A stretch of 64,000 nucleotides of DNA from Primulina eburnea (lineage: Eukaryota > Streptophyta > Magnoliopsida > Lamiales > Gesneriaceae): NCBI RefSeq assembly GCF_022965805.1, contig NC_133114.1, positions 4,112,261 to 4,176,260 of the forward strand, in the 5' to 3' direction. The notes below the pieces were generated by a model. It was not told the origin of the DNA. It did no database searches and worked only from the letters and a program-made list of their open reading frames with translations. Position numbers and translations under genes: made by a program. This document shows, piece after piece, positions 23,354-34,902 of this stretch (the first letter of the stretch is position 1; the number at the start of each line of letters is the position of its first letter).

Positions 23354-23361
23354 ATCATAAT

Positions 23362-23670
23362 CATGACTACAAACAATACTCAATCCCAGTTACCCTTCCA
23401 TCGATTATATTTCACATTGCAAAGTTAATTTTTCTAAAAAATTAAATGTAACACTTAGTTTTAATTATAAATTAAAAATAATTTTTTTTTGAAACATATA
23501 AATTAAAAATAATATATAATATAACTAAGTGTTCAAGATTAACAAAGTATATATATAATACATCCATCTGTTCACCTCTCTCGCCCCTATAGGGTTCCTG
23601 TTAGATAAGTTTTCCTGTCTTAATCTAGGGTCTTTCTCCCTGGCTTTCAACAAAGGAATAGTTCTTAATT
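23362..23670. other. AT-rich flank before copia remnant
   Basis: No feature recognised. No LTR or primer site could be found for the copia fragment that follows. Confidence 0.4.
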
Positions 23671-25750
23671 ATGGACTCGGAGGAAACTCCAAGTCGAGTA
23701 AGTTCTCTGAAGATATCTTCTAGCAACACCGATGAACCACTCATTACTCCAGCAGATATGGATTTTTTTGGGCAACAGAGGCTGGAATCTTGCCTAATGG
23801 TGCCTTGATCCTGGATACAAGAAGTGCTTGATTAGCAAAGATGTGGTGTTCAAAGAATATGAAATGGAGATGAGGAAGCAGGGAGTGAAGGACCTGAAAG
23901 AAACTCCATCTAATTCAAAAAAAGAAGAGACTACTAAGTGGGAAATACCACAAGCCACTGAAAGGACTGAACAAAACTTGTCTCAAAGGATTGAGGAGCA
24001 AAGGGGGTCCCCTTACCCTACTGAAAACTTGGAGGAGTCAAAACAATATAATCTGGCCCGGGATAGGACCATGAGACATTTTCTAACCCTTGAGAGGTAT
24101 GGTTATGCTGACATAATTTCTTATGCTTTGGCTGTAGCAAAAAAAAGAGGAACAAGGGGAACCAATAAATTATGTGTAGGTTGTACAAGGAAAGGATAAG
24201 TTGAGATGGATACAAGAATTGGAGGAGGAGATGATGTCTTTAAAGGTCAATAAAACGTGGGAGTTGGTGGACTCAAGGGCAGGAACTGATATCTTGGAGA
24301 TGGATTTATAGAAAGAAGTATAAATCCAAGTAACCTTCTCAGGTATAAGGCGAGGTTGGTTGCAAGAGGATACCTTCAACAAGAATGAGTGGTTTTCGGT
24401 GAAGTTTACTCACCAGTTGTAAAGAACGGATCAATTAGAATCTCCTGGCATTGGTGGCATAACAAAACTTGGAAATGCATCAACTTCACTTTAAAACTGC
24501 ATTCCTCTATGGAGATTTGGATGAGAAAATCTTCATGGAGCAGCCTGAAGGATTTGTGAGTAATGATCAGGAAGAAAAATTATGTTTGCTGAAGAAATTA
24601 GTGTACGGTTTAGGCAATCTCGAGGAAATGAAATAAGAAGTTCAATGTATTCATGGAAATTAAAAAATTCAAGAGGTGCATTCAGATCTCTATGTGTATT
24701 TTAAGAATGAACACGATCAGAATCTCATCTACTTGTTGATATACGTAGATGAGATCTTGATTGCAATCCAGGATAATGTACAAATACAAAGATTGAAGGC
24801 TGGATTAGAGCAAGAATTTGGGATGGGCATTAGTGAAGCTGTAAAAATCCTAGGCTGGATTAAAGCAAGAATTTGAGATGGGCATAGAGAGATTATTTAG
24901 AAGAAGGTACTTTAAAGATTCAGCATTTTTTAGGCTAAGGGAGTCCTTACCTATGAAATCTCATTTCAAGCTATCCAATGATCAATTACGAAAAACAGAA
25001 GAGGTGGAGGATCATATGGATAAAATATCATATACGAGTGTTGTGGGATCTATTATGTATGCCATGGTTTGCACAAGACCTGACTTGGCATATGTAATAA
25101 GCGTGATCAGCATATTTATGTAAAAACCTGGGAAGATTCATTTGGAGGCTGTGAAGTGGGCATAAAGATAATTGACTAAGATACTTGAAGGAAACAATGA
25201 ATTATAGCATGAGATTTGGAGGATTTGACTCAAAAAATAGGGGACTGGACTCAGGAGATGGAGAAGCAAATGGCATAATCAGAGGATACAGTGATTCAAA
25301 TTTTTCTGGGGAAGACAACAGGAAATCACTTTCTAATTATATATTCACCTTTTTTGGCGACTGCAATAAGCTAGAGATCAAGCTTGCAAGCAGTGGTGAC
25401 ACTTTCCACAACTGAAGCTGAGTTCATATCATTGATCGAAGCAGTAAATGAACTTAGCGATCAAGAGATTCTTAAGGAAGCTCGGGATTGAACATTACAA
25501 GTGGGAAATATATTGTGATAGTCAAAGTACGATTCACTTGGCAAGAAATCAAGTGATTTATGAGATAGATGACTAAGCATGTGGATGTGAAACTACACTT
25601 CATCAAGAAGAACATTGAAAGAGGGATAAGTGGGCATATCAAAGATTGGGACTGAAGACATTCCGACAGATATGTACACTAAAGTTATACCCACTGCAAA
25701 GTTCGAGGATTGTACAAGGATAGAAGATTCTTGAATTTAAGAATGATGGG
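23671..25750 (+). pseudogene. Collapsed Ty1/copia polyprotein (integrase tail, RT, RNase H)
   Basis: A start MDSEETPSRVSSL leads within 150 bp to the integrase tail (KCLISKDVVFKEYEMEM, 23819-23880), so gag, protease and most of integrase are deleted or unrecognisable. RT follows with ELEEEMMSLKVNKTWELVDS, FMEQPEGFVSNDQEEKLCLL and YLLIYVDEILIA, where the second catalytic Asp of YVDD is Glu. RNase H has YTSVVGSIMYAMVCTRPDLA and YSDSNFSGE. Many stops and frame changes. It ends near GAATGATGGGGGAAA, a polypurine-like tract. Confidence 0.8.
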
Positions 25751-26294
25751 GGAAATTTGTGGATTGATTCCAAATATTCAAGAGTTAAACCATTCAAATG
25801 TTAGTTGTTTGACGTAGTGAATTCATGCTTGCTTAATAATGGTGTCATTTGAAATACATTCTATTTTGTATAATTAATGTGTAAATAAGTAATATATGAA
25901 TTTAAGATTTGATCAATTATTTCATTTTTAACAATAAAATTATAATCAAAATCCAAGAATTTTAAATCCATTTTCTCAATGGCACCCTCAAAATATTAAT
26001 GATGATAATGGTTAGCATGCCTAAATGGCATTAATATTGCTACAATAATTCAAGTTGAAAATTTTAATTTGGATACCAGATTCGTTATTGAGAAGCAATT
26101 AAATTTATTTGTGTCCTTCGCAAATTTGATCATATCTATATTATATATTATAATATTAAATATTAGTTCGATATTTTTCATTTTTGACAGTTTTGATATT
26201 TTAAATCGACAAGACTTGACATTTTACACTTGAACGTCACGTCAGCCCCTTATATAACATAATATTAACTATTTTTAATCTCATTTATTATTAT
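25751..26294. other. AT-rich sequence after copia remnant
   Basis: May include remains of the copia 3' LTR after the polypurine-like tract, but no second copy is available to prove it. No gene. Confidence 0.35.
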
Positions 26295-26310
26295 GATACC
26301 ATCTGAGGCT

Positions 26311-26983
26311 TGGAATCGAAGAGGAATTTGATACGTGGCATTGTTTTACCAAATTTTTCCTCGGCGGCTTTCGCACACATGGAGGTTATTGGTTTCCAGT
26401 CTATATACCATCTTCAACTCAAACTGAGCTAAGAAAAGGATAAATTTAAACTCTAGAATAAAAATAAATATAAGATTCTTATTTGGAACTTTTACAAAAC
26501 ATAAAGGAATTACGAAAGATATACCAAAGAAATTAAACAACAGAGGATTTACTGAGAATCCCTTCAAAACATAAATTCATAAAAATCACCCATAAACGCC
26601 TTAAACGCCATTTCTCGGCTAAGCAGGCTGAAGGGCTACAACATGAATTTATATCTTTCTGGTTCTACTCAAACCTTGTGTTCACCATTTCCTGGTTCAT
26701 CTTTTAAACTTATGTTTTAACCAAAGATTCTTATATTACATTAAATTCTAAAAATTTAAATAAATCTTTTGTTATCTCAATCTGATTCCAAGTTACAAAT
26801 AAATAAAGATCATGGCATAGTTAGTTAATAATTGAGCACGAATGCTTTAGCCTGTCATTCAGGCTAATTTTTGAAATATAAAAATTTAAAAAACAGTAAA
26901 TAAAAAACAGAAAATAAAAACAGTAAACTTACAAAGTTGTTATCAGAAGACTTGAAGCTTTTATTGATAATTCAGAAGGGTTT
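26311..26983 (-). other. Noncoding region of the pararetrovirus-like block
   Basis: AT-rich, no conserved ORF. The minus strand carries AATAAA near 26960, a possible poly(A) signal just past the protease remnant. It ends at the primer-site motif at 26295. RT-RNase H would be expected here or before and is missing. Confidence 0.45.
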
Positions 26984-27169
26984 TTACAAGATGAGAATAG
27001 AGGGGAGCAAACTCGACCACTTATGAAAATATTTTGTAGGAATTAATCCTTCATGTATAACATTTAAATCTACACCACTATCAATCATAGCAATAAAATT
27101 CTTCTTATCAGAATTATCAATTAATAAAGTAATTTTAGTATACCATTTTTGAGATATTATCATACTCAA
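26984..27169 (-). pseudogene. Aspartic protease remnant of the pararetrovirus-like block
   Basis: A 61-residue open piece with FIAMIDSGVDLNVI, a retroviral-type protease active site (DSG), preceded by a beta-strand-like LLIDNS. The usual position is just before RT, but the ORF ends a few dozen residues later without RT motifs. Confidence 0.65.
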
Positions 27170-27279
27170 AACAGATAAATGTTTTTGATTTGAATCAATG
27201 TCAGGAAATGAAATATCTTGAATATTTTCAAAACTTTCAGAAATTGAGTTATTATTTTCAATGACTGAAATACGATAGT

Positions 27280-27522
27280 TTAAACCATTATTGTTATGTT
27301 GACAAAAATTTTAATTTGTTCTTTAAGATTTTCTATCTCTTTAACTAAATCCTGTATAGTAACTGGATTTTGTTGACTATATTTTTTCTGTAAAAGATTT
27401 TTAACTTCTTTCATAGAATAAGCTTGTTCTTGTTTAACAAGAATATTATTATTATTGCTAGTAGAAGCAGTATTATCCATTTGATCAATAATTGTAGATT
27501 TTAATATTAAATCCTTAATCAT
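27280..27522 (-). pseudogene. Asn/Gln-rich coiled-coil segment of the pararetrovirus-like block
   Basis: 80 residues with an Asn run and a Lys/Glu heptad-like end (LVKEIENLKEQIKIF). It lies between zinc knuckle and protease. Not recognised as a named domain; probably a polyprotein linker. Confidence 0.5.
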
Positions 27523-27551
27523 TTTAAGGAATTCTAAAATATTATTGTTGG

Positions 27552-28037
27552 TTAAAACATTAATATTAAATCTTGAAATTGAGACATAAGTTTATAAAAC
27601 TCATCATTTTTATTATTATTATTATCCTCAATTGGATTTATACAAGATTTTCCTTGTATATAATTATTACATTCTTCTAAATCTGAAATATCAGATTCAT
27701 TATCTATAATTTCTTCTGAATTATAAGATTCTGAAGAATTCTCAGTATAACTATCAGAATTATTATTCGAATCTATTATTATTTTAAATAATGTTTCTTT
27801 TAGATTTTCATCTATTTTTAAATTATTAATTTTGTTTTTAGCCCAACATTGATTAGCATAATGTTCTGGCTTTTTACATTTTCTACAAATTATTAATTTA
27901 TTTTTAGCTTTATAATTTTCAGCTTTCCGTAATTCACGGCTTTCTTTTCTTTTCTTCTTTTTATCTTTTTGTTTATCAGACAAATGTCTTTTCTTATAAG
28001 TTTTTTCAACTTTATCATTAATTTTCTTTTTACCTTT
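27552..28037 (-). pseudogene. Coat-protein C-terminal part with CCHC zinc knuckle
   Basis: A basic Lys-rich stretch followed by CRKCKKPEHYANQC (C-x2-C-x4-H-x4-C), then a Ser/Glu/Asn-rich acidic tail. Basic region, knuckle and acidic tail in this order fit caulimovirid coat proteins. The upstream part of the protein is across the gypsy insertion, at 44610 and above. The insertion point is marked by ATTAG at 28038-28042. Confidence 0.72.
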
Positions 28038-28583
28038 ATTAGTGTGGGGACCCGGACGCTAATCAAGTTCTTAATCATCTTTGGGACTAATTAATCAATT
28101 ATAAAACAGGGTCTAAAATTTTTTTTTTAAAATGCGGAACGTAGTGAAATTAAAACATATATACATATCAGTATATAAAATACAAGTCCTGTAATAAAAC
28201 ACATTTATTCAAACTAGGGTTTGACAACTACTATCAAGTGTTCAACCCTATCTCTAGTCCAAGTCCGGTGCCACCACTCTAATCACGATCTCTCTCTTCA
28301 TCTTCTGGACCCTGATCCTGTCCCACCTGTTTTCAAGTACACATACAGACAAGACAACAGCCGGATAACTCCGGTGAGAATATACTCCCAGTATAAATCA
28401 ACGAAACATGCAATCATATAAACAATATAAAGCATGTAATCAGGTAACAGATATATGTAACAAAGTCTGAAACATAATCAATATTAAACTGTCAACAATA
28501 CTCGTAACTACATCATTCAGACTAGACTCAATCCTAGTCTAGGGATCCCGATTCCAGAAGTTGGCATGCATATATCGACTAAT

Positions 28584-28880
28584 AGTAATAGAAAAGACTC
28601 CAGTTTTATCCACGCCGATATGGTATCGATCAACAGTAATAGAAAAGACTTCAGTTCTATTCACATCGATACGGTATCGATTACCAGTAATAGAGGAAGC
28701 TATTATTCTATCCACATCAATATAGTACCGATTAACAGTAATAGAAGCAACTCTAATTCTATCCACATCGATATGACATCGATTAACAGTAATAGAAGAG
28801 CTACTAATCTATCCACATCGATACAATACTGATTAACAGTAATAGAAAAAGCCACCATCCTATCCACATCGATAGCCAAA
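28584..28880. repeat. 51-bp minisatellite in LTR (six units)
   Basis: AGTAATAGA starts at 28584, 28635, 28686, 28737, 28788 and 28838, so the period is 51 with one 50. Each unit also has TATCCACATCGATA. Because 51 is a multiple of three, both strands stay open by chance. The same arrays occur near 35444, 37350 and 43085. Confidence 0.88.
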
Positions 28881-29696
28881 CATCCAGTGACAGTCTTTGG
28901 CACATCCGCCAATACACCATCTTATGACATCGTGCAATGTGCCCGTGGTGATCCCACCACTAACGGCACTTCTGTCATAAGATTACTCTTCTAATACCTG
29001 TAATCTATAACTCAAGAAAACAAGTATATCAATCAATCAATGCAATAAAGTAAAGTATGTGATTTAGGGAAACCCAAGTCTAAACCGACTCAAGTCCATC
29101 TCCCAATACCACATTGACTTATACCTTTCTTTCGTCGGTTTCTGGCTCAGTCGAAGTCCTGAACTCACAATCTGTCTGGTACTGACAATATCAATAATCT
29201 CATATCAATATACTAGTCAATTCCATAACAATCTGATCAATCTGGATTTAATTCAAAATCAACGGTATAACGGTACAATTCCAATATCCCCGTCAATACC
29301 AATACACCAGATAACAGTTACAATCCATAACTCATATCCAATACAATCCATAATCCCGCCACAATTCAAATATGTCCGGTATCAACCGATTATAATCAGA
29401 AATTCATAACAATTCCATAATCAGTCTATTTCTTAATCTGACTTCGATTCTACGATGTCTAACATGTCAAGAACATCATATATGAATCCTATTCAATTCT
29501 GACAATAGCATAATTTCAAAGCATGTCAAAACGTAGCAAAACTTACGTCAAAGTGTAGCATACGCTGATAGGATTGCAATACTGAAGTCAGATTACAATT
29601 CAGACGGACGGATTTCGCACAATCTCGATCCTAAGATTCAAGAACCAAATTTGATAGCGTTTCCTCGATTTCCCGTTTTTCTATTCTTAACAAATG

Positions 29697-29712
29697 TATA
29701 TATATATATATA
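29697..29712 (-). promoter_or_regulatory. TATA box in U3 of element 1
   Basis: An uninterrupted TATATATATATATATA about 360 bp from the U3 end; the twin is at 36557-36572 in the other LTR. It would place transcription start near 29670. Confidence 0.5.
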
Positions 29713-29760
29713 CACCTCGTACATGCATCCAGCCACCCGGCACATTTTCTGATTGCATGC

Positions 29761-29942
29761 CTCGCGCTCGGGCGGTAATAAATTACCGCTCGAGCGCGAC
29801 CTCCTCTGTCCAACGCTCGGCGTACTACACCTTGGCGCCCGGGCGGTTAAAACCTACCGCCCGGGCGCCACACATTCTGCCCGAACATTTCCTATGGAGC
29901 ATTGGCGCTCGGGCGGTCAAGAATCACCACTCGGGCGCCACA
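29761..29942. repeat. Three GC-rich hairpins in U3 of element 1
   Basis: Inverted repeats with short A/T loops: CGCGCTCGGGCGGT/ACCGCTCGAGCGCG, TGGCGCCCGGGCGGT/ACCGCCCGGGCGCCA and TGGCGCTCGGGCGGT/CACTCGGGCGCCA. They stand out in AT-rich DNA. The twin LTR has them at 36621-36802 with several compensating or partial changes. Confidence 0.85.
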
Positions 29943-30165
29943 CTCTCTGCCCACTTTCTCAAATTTCAGATGTACTCTTATTTTCGTGTCCAGATTAATC
30001 TTTTCATAATCATATCAAATTTATAACTCAATAATTACAGATTACCAGGATTAAATTTCCGGGCATTACATTTCTCCCCCCCTAAGATACGATTTCGTCC
30101 TCGAAATCACAAGCAATCTATCATATCAACAAGGAGTATATACAGAAATGTATTCGAAATTTACA

Positions 30166-32031
30166 TTAGTGAAATAATGCTGGGAATTCTTGTCTCATAT
30201 CAGATTCAGTCTCCCACGTAGCTTCTTCCACGCCATCACGAGTCCATTGAACTTTCACCAAAGGAATCGTCTTTGTTCTGAGCTGTTTCTCTTTACGATC
30301 AATAATCCGGATCGGTTTCTCGACATAACTCAATGTCTCATCCAGCTCAGTCTCGTCTGGCTGAATCACGTGCGAGTCATCAAGGAGATATTTCCGCAGC
30401 ATCGATACATGAAACACATCATGTATTCCTGACAATGAAGGCGGCAAAGCAAGTCGATAGGCACGATCTCCTATCTTTTCGAGAATTTCATAAGGACCGA
30501 CGTATCGTGGAGACAACTTCCCTTTCTTGCCAAATCTGACAACACCTCTAAAAGGAGAAATCTTTAGGAATACTCGGTGTCCTACCTCAAATACCAACGG
30601 TCGTCGTCTGAGGTTGGCATATTTGGCTTGTCTATCCTGGGCTGCCTTCATTTTCTTCTGAATCAATTTCACTTTTTCGGTCATATCTCTGATCATATCA
30701 GGTCCAGTCTCAGGAACTTCAGAGATATCATCCCAATAAAGAGGGGATCTGCATTTCTTTCCGTACAACGCTTCAAATGGAGCCATCTCAATACTCGTTT
30801 GATAGCTGTTATTGTACGAAAATTCGCAAAGTGGCAATGTATCTTGCCAGTTAGTACTAAAATCAAGTACTACAGCTCTCAGCATATCTTCCAATGTCTG
30901 GATCGTCCGTTCTGACTGTCCGTCAGTTTGTGGATGATATGCGGTACTCAGATGTAGCTTCGTTCCGAGAGCTTGCTGCAAACTCTGCCAGAAGTGCGAA
31001 GTAAACAGAGGATCACGGTCTGAAACAATCGACTTTGGCACTCCGTGCAGTCTCACCACTTCCTTGACATAGATATTGGCCATCTGATCATATCTATATG
31101 TCATCTTGTATGGAATAAAGCATGCTGATTTGATCAATCGATCAATCACGACCCAAATCGCATCATAACCTCGGGAGGAACGTGGCAACTGTGTCACAAA
31201 GTCCATGGAAATGTGATCCCATTTCCATTCAGGAATAGACAAACTCTGTAACAATCCTCCTGGTTTCTTTCGTTCAGCCTTCACCTGTTGGCAATTCAGA
31301 CACTTGGCTACAAATTCAGTCACATCAGATTTCATTTGTTTCCACCAATACTGTGCCTTTAAATCATTGTACGTTTTCCTGCTACCAGGATGAACGCTAA
31401 AACGACTGTTGTGCGCTTCTGTCAGTATTCTCTGTCTTAAATCCGAGACATTCGGCACAACCAGACGATTATTTACATACAAAACACCATTTCTCACCTG
31501 ATATTCCGATCGATGACCAGTTCTGACCATTGCAATCGAATTCTGTACGTTCTGATCAACTTTTTGTGCCTCTTTGATTCTCAATATCAATTCCGGTTCA
31601 GCTCGAATCGCACATAATCTCAGAGGCTGACAATCTGTTTCAAAAGCTAATCCAGACAAACAGCAGTCTTCTATCAGATTCGAAACACCTATCGTCGATA
31701 AGGATAGTGCACATACCTTTCGACTCAGCGCATCTGCTGCTGCATTGGACTTCCCTGGATAATATTTGATTTCACAATCAAAGTCTTTCAGTAAATCCAG
31801 CCATCTCCGCTGTCTCATATTCAGCTCTGATTGCGAAAACAGATATTTTAAGCTTTTATGATCAGAATAGATTTCGAATTTCTCACCGTAGAGGTAATGC
31901 CGCCATATTTTAAAAGCAAAGACTATGGCTGCCAATTCAAGATCATGAATTGGGTAACGAGTTTCATGGGGTTTCAGCTGTCTCGAGGCATAAGCAATCA
32001 CATGCCCCTGCTGCCTCAATACACAACCCAA
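30166..32031 (-). pseudogene. Element 1 RNase H, integrase and chromodomain-like tail (621 codons open)
   Basis: Order: RNase H ([31 protein letters not shown]), zinc module ([36 protein letters not shown]), integrase core ([46 protein letters not shown]) and a tail with [20 protein letters not shown] and [11 protein letters not shown]. All catalytic residues look present. It is separated from RT only by a TGA at 32035-32037, in the same frame. This is the best preserved pol part in the window. Confidence 0.9.
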
Positions 32032-32034
32032 TCC

Positions 32035-32802
32035 TCAGTGAGATGCATCACAATAAACGACAAATCCACCAGTGCCTGAAGGAATCGTCAACACAGGCGC
32101 ACTGGTCAACCTCTTTTTCAATTCAAGAAAACTGGATTCACAGTCTTCTGTCCACACAAATAGAGCATTCTTCTGAGTCAACTGTGTAATCGGTTTGGCA
32201 ATACTCGAAAAATCTTTAATGAATCGGCGATAATATCCTACCAAACCCATAAAGCTGCGAATCTCTGGTACAGATATCGGTCTTGGACAAGAAATCACTG
32301 CCTCAACCTTGCTGGGATCAACAGATATCCCGTCTCCTGATATAATATGTCCCAGATATATCACATGTTTCAACCAGAACTCGCATTTCGACAGTTTAGC
32401 ATACAGTTTCTCCGTCCTCAAAGTGCTCAACATAGTCCTCAGATGATTAGCATGCTCAATCATATTCTTTGAATATATCAATATATCATCAATGAATATG
32501 ATAACAAAATCATCCAAGTATTTCTGAAAGACGCGGTTCATCAATCCCATAAATACCGCCGGTTCATTAGTCAAACCGAAAGGCATGACAATAAATTCAT
32601 AATGTCCAAACCTGGTTCTAAATGCAGTCTTTGAGATATCAGACTCCCTGACTCTCAATTGATAGTATCCCGATCTCAAGTCAATCTTGGAATACACAGA
32701 TGAACCTTGCAATTGATCAAACAAATCGTCAATCCGTGGCAACGGATATTTATTCTTTATTGTTGCTTTGTTCAATTGCCTATAGTCGATACAAAGTCTC
32801 AT
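32035..32802 (-). pseudogene. Element 1 reverse transcriptase core
   Basis: [54 protein letters not shown] and the catalytic [12 protein letters not shown], then [17 protein letters not shown] and the first RNase H strand [11 protein letters not shown]. It is intact within itself. The frame changes relative to the upstream protease part near 32880. Confidence 0.9.
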
Positions 32803-32819
32803 CGACCCATCTTTCTTCC

Positions 32820-33719
32820 TTACGAACAGTACTGGAGCACCCCAAAGAGATACACTAGGTCTAATGTAAAACCCTTGGCCAGTAAATCCTCCAACTGTTC
32901 TTTCAACTCTTTTAACTCGATCGGTGCCATCCGGTATGGAGTTCTCGAAATCGGAACTGTTCCTGGCATTAACTCAATGCTGAAGTCTATCTCTCGAATC
33001 GGAGGCAATCCAGGAATCTCATCTGGAAAGACATCAGCAAACTCACACACCATTGGCAAATCCGCCAATGATGGGCTCGATTTCAGTAAGTCAACTGAAT
33101 ATACCAGGAATCCATCCGCTCCTTTCTGCAACAATCGAGTCATATTCATTGCAGATATCAAAGGAATTCTAGAACGAGAACCTTTACCATAAAATTTCCA
33201 CTCCTCAGCTATTTCAGGTCTGAATCGAACAATCTTGTGAAAACAATCGACTGTAGCTCGATACTTGGCCAATATATCGATACCGATAATGCAATCAAAA
33301 TCAGATAAACCAAGCACAATACAGTCTAGCTCAATCGTATGTCCATCGTACTGCAGTCTACAAGGTTTCACAGATTTCACTGATATCAAACCTATTCCTA
33401 ACGGAGAAGAAACAGACACTACCACAGACAATGACTCAATAGGTAACGCATGACTCAATGCAAACCTCTCAGAAATAAAAGTATGCGATGCACCAGTGTC
33501 AATCAGCACATATGCAGGATAACCAGAAATAAAACAGTTACCTGCCACGACATCATCAGGTGCATCATGTGCTTGCTCCTCAGTCAAAGCGAATAGTCGG
33601 GCCTGCTGTCGAGGAGGCTGGCTCGCTGTCTGGCTCCCTCCTGGCCTCTGCTGTGACTGAGTAGACGGTGTTGGCTGAAAGGAATGAACGGCAGAAGATC
33701 GTCTTCCTGTCTGAGCCAC
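32820..33719 (-). pseudogene. Element 1 protease and start of RT
   Basis: YVLIDTGASHTFISERFALS is the protease active site (DTG). Later [40 protein letters not shown] and LLAKGFT lead into RT. After LAKGFT the reading derails, marking a single frameshift where the family reads IRPS. It is in frame with gag upstream, with a TAG near 33741 between. Confidence 0.88.
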
Positions 33720-33740
33720 TGATCCAGATGACTCAGCGGC

Positions 33741-34664
33741 CTAGACTCCCTGGGCATCACGCTGTGGAGACACTCGGGCAAAGTGTCCATGCTGTTTACA
33801 GATGCGGCAATTGCCGAACACTCCTCTGCACTGCTCGGTGGAATGCTTCCCTCCACAAGTGCTACAGTAGGGTCCTGTGTAACTCTGGCCCTGACCAGTC
33901 TGTCTAGAGCCACTCGAACTGGATGAACTACTTCCAGCTTTCTTGAATTTCTTCCCCTTAGCTTTCAGGAAGTCTTTCTTCCCACTTCCACCGCCGCTCT
34001 CAAATCGGGGAGCTGGTGGAGGCAGCTGTGATCTCGGTGCTGAAGGCACAAACGAGGCCTCTCTTTGTCTCATTAAACCGGCTTCGGCTCCCTTGGCTCG
34101 GTTCAAGGCATCGATAAAATTGTTTGGCCTTCCGGTATTCACCAAGGTAAAGATTTCAGGATTTAGACCATTTATGAACTGGTCTGCAACGGCCTCATCA
34201 CTCCCAGTCACATGAGGGGCAAATCGGAGCAGAGTAGAGAACTTAGCCACATAATCCTCAATGTTTAACTGGCCTTGTTTCAAGTTTGCAAACTCGGCTC
34301 CCTTGTCCTTCCTATATGAAACTGGAAAGAACCGTAGATAAAATTCAGTCTTAAACACATTCCAGGTAATGGCCGTACCTCGTAATTCCAAAGCCCGTTT
34401 TGTCGTGTTCCATCAGTGTTTAGCAACGTCATGCATCTGGTGTCCGATCAGTTTCACCCTCTTTTCCTCAGTATATTCCAAAGATTCGAACAACGATTCA
34501 ATATCGTCCAACCAACTTTCACATTCCACGGAATTCTCCGTTCCTTTCAAAGTCGGTGGATGGAATGACTGAAATCTTTTCAGCAATTTCTCCATTGCTG
34601 TAGGTGTCACATCCATGGGAGGATTTGAGGTACTCCCCTGTTCTGGCATTCTTCTCGGAGGCAT
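33741..34664 (-). pseudogene. Element 1 gag with zinc knuckles
   Basis: Starts MPPRRMPEQGSTSNPPMDVT at ATG 34664. The capsid region has FHPPTLKGTENSVECESWLD and FKTEFYLRFFPVSYRKDKGA, then a Gly/Ser-rich linker and two CCHC-type knuckles (CSTCGGKHSTEQC and CRICKQHGHFARV, the latter with its last Cys changed to Ser). One TGA at 34413 splits the capsid. Confidence 0.9.
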
Positions 34665-34886
34665 ATCTGATAACCAAAAGGGTTAGCAATTCCAACAATA
34701 ATCAAGTTTCAAGCCTCCTCGGATCATCTTACAGCTGATCCATTCCAATAATATACAATACCATATCAGTATCAGATAATTCAATTAGCATATATTAAAA
34801 CAGAAATCATGCTAGCAATCAAAAGCAGGAAAGAAAATTAATCTACCCCGCTCACTAGCTTCTATCTCAGTCTAAGGAATCTATCG

Positions 34887-34899
34887 CTCTGATACCACC
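34887..34899 (-). other. Primer binding site of element 1
   Basis: TGGTATCAGAGCG on the minus strand, just inside the 5' LTR at 34903; 12 of 13 bases fit tRNA-Met(i). Confidence 0.88.
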
Positions 34900-34902
34900 T
34901 GT

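Larger units (their letters stand above)
28043..30070 (-). repeat. 3' LTR of gypsy element 1
   Basis: TGTGGGGACC...GGGCATTACA, 2028 bp. It contains a 51-bp minisatellite (28584-28880), a TATA run (29697-29712) and GC-rich hairpins (29761-29942). Followed by the polypurine-like tract at 30071-30083 read on the minus strand. Confidence 0.93.

Noticed and set aside
28566..28880. CRISPR-like spacing of short repeats
   Set aside because: A plant LTR minisatellite with degenerate units and no unique spacers; CRISPR does not apply.
28566..28912. Open readings on both strands in the LTR minisatellites, repeated near 35.4, 37.3 and 43.1 kb
   Set aside because: They follow from a 51-bp tandem unit being a multiple of three; the peptides are low-complexity and have no family.
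29694..30026. Readings through the GC hairpins of element 1 U3
   Set aside because: They cross the TATA run and hairpins and are LTR shadows.
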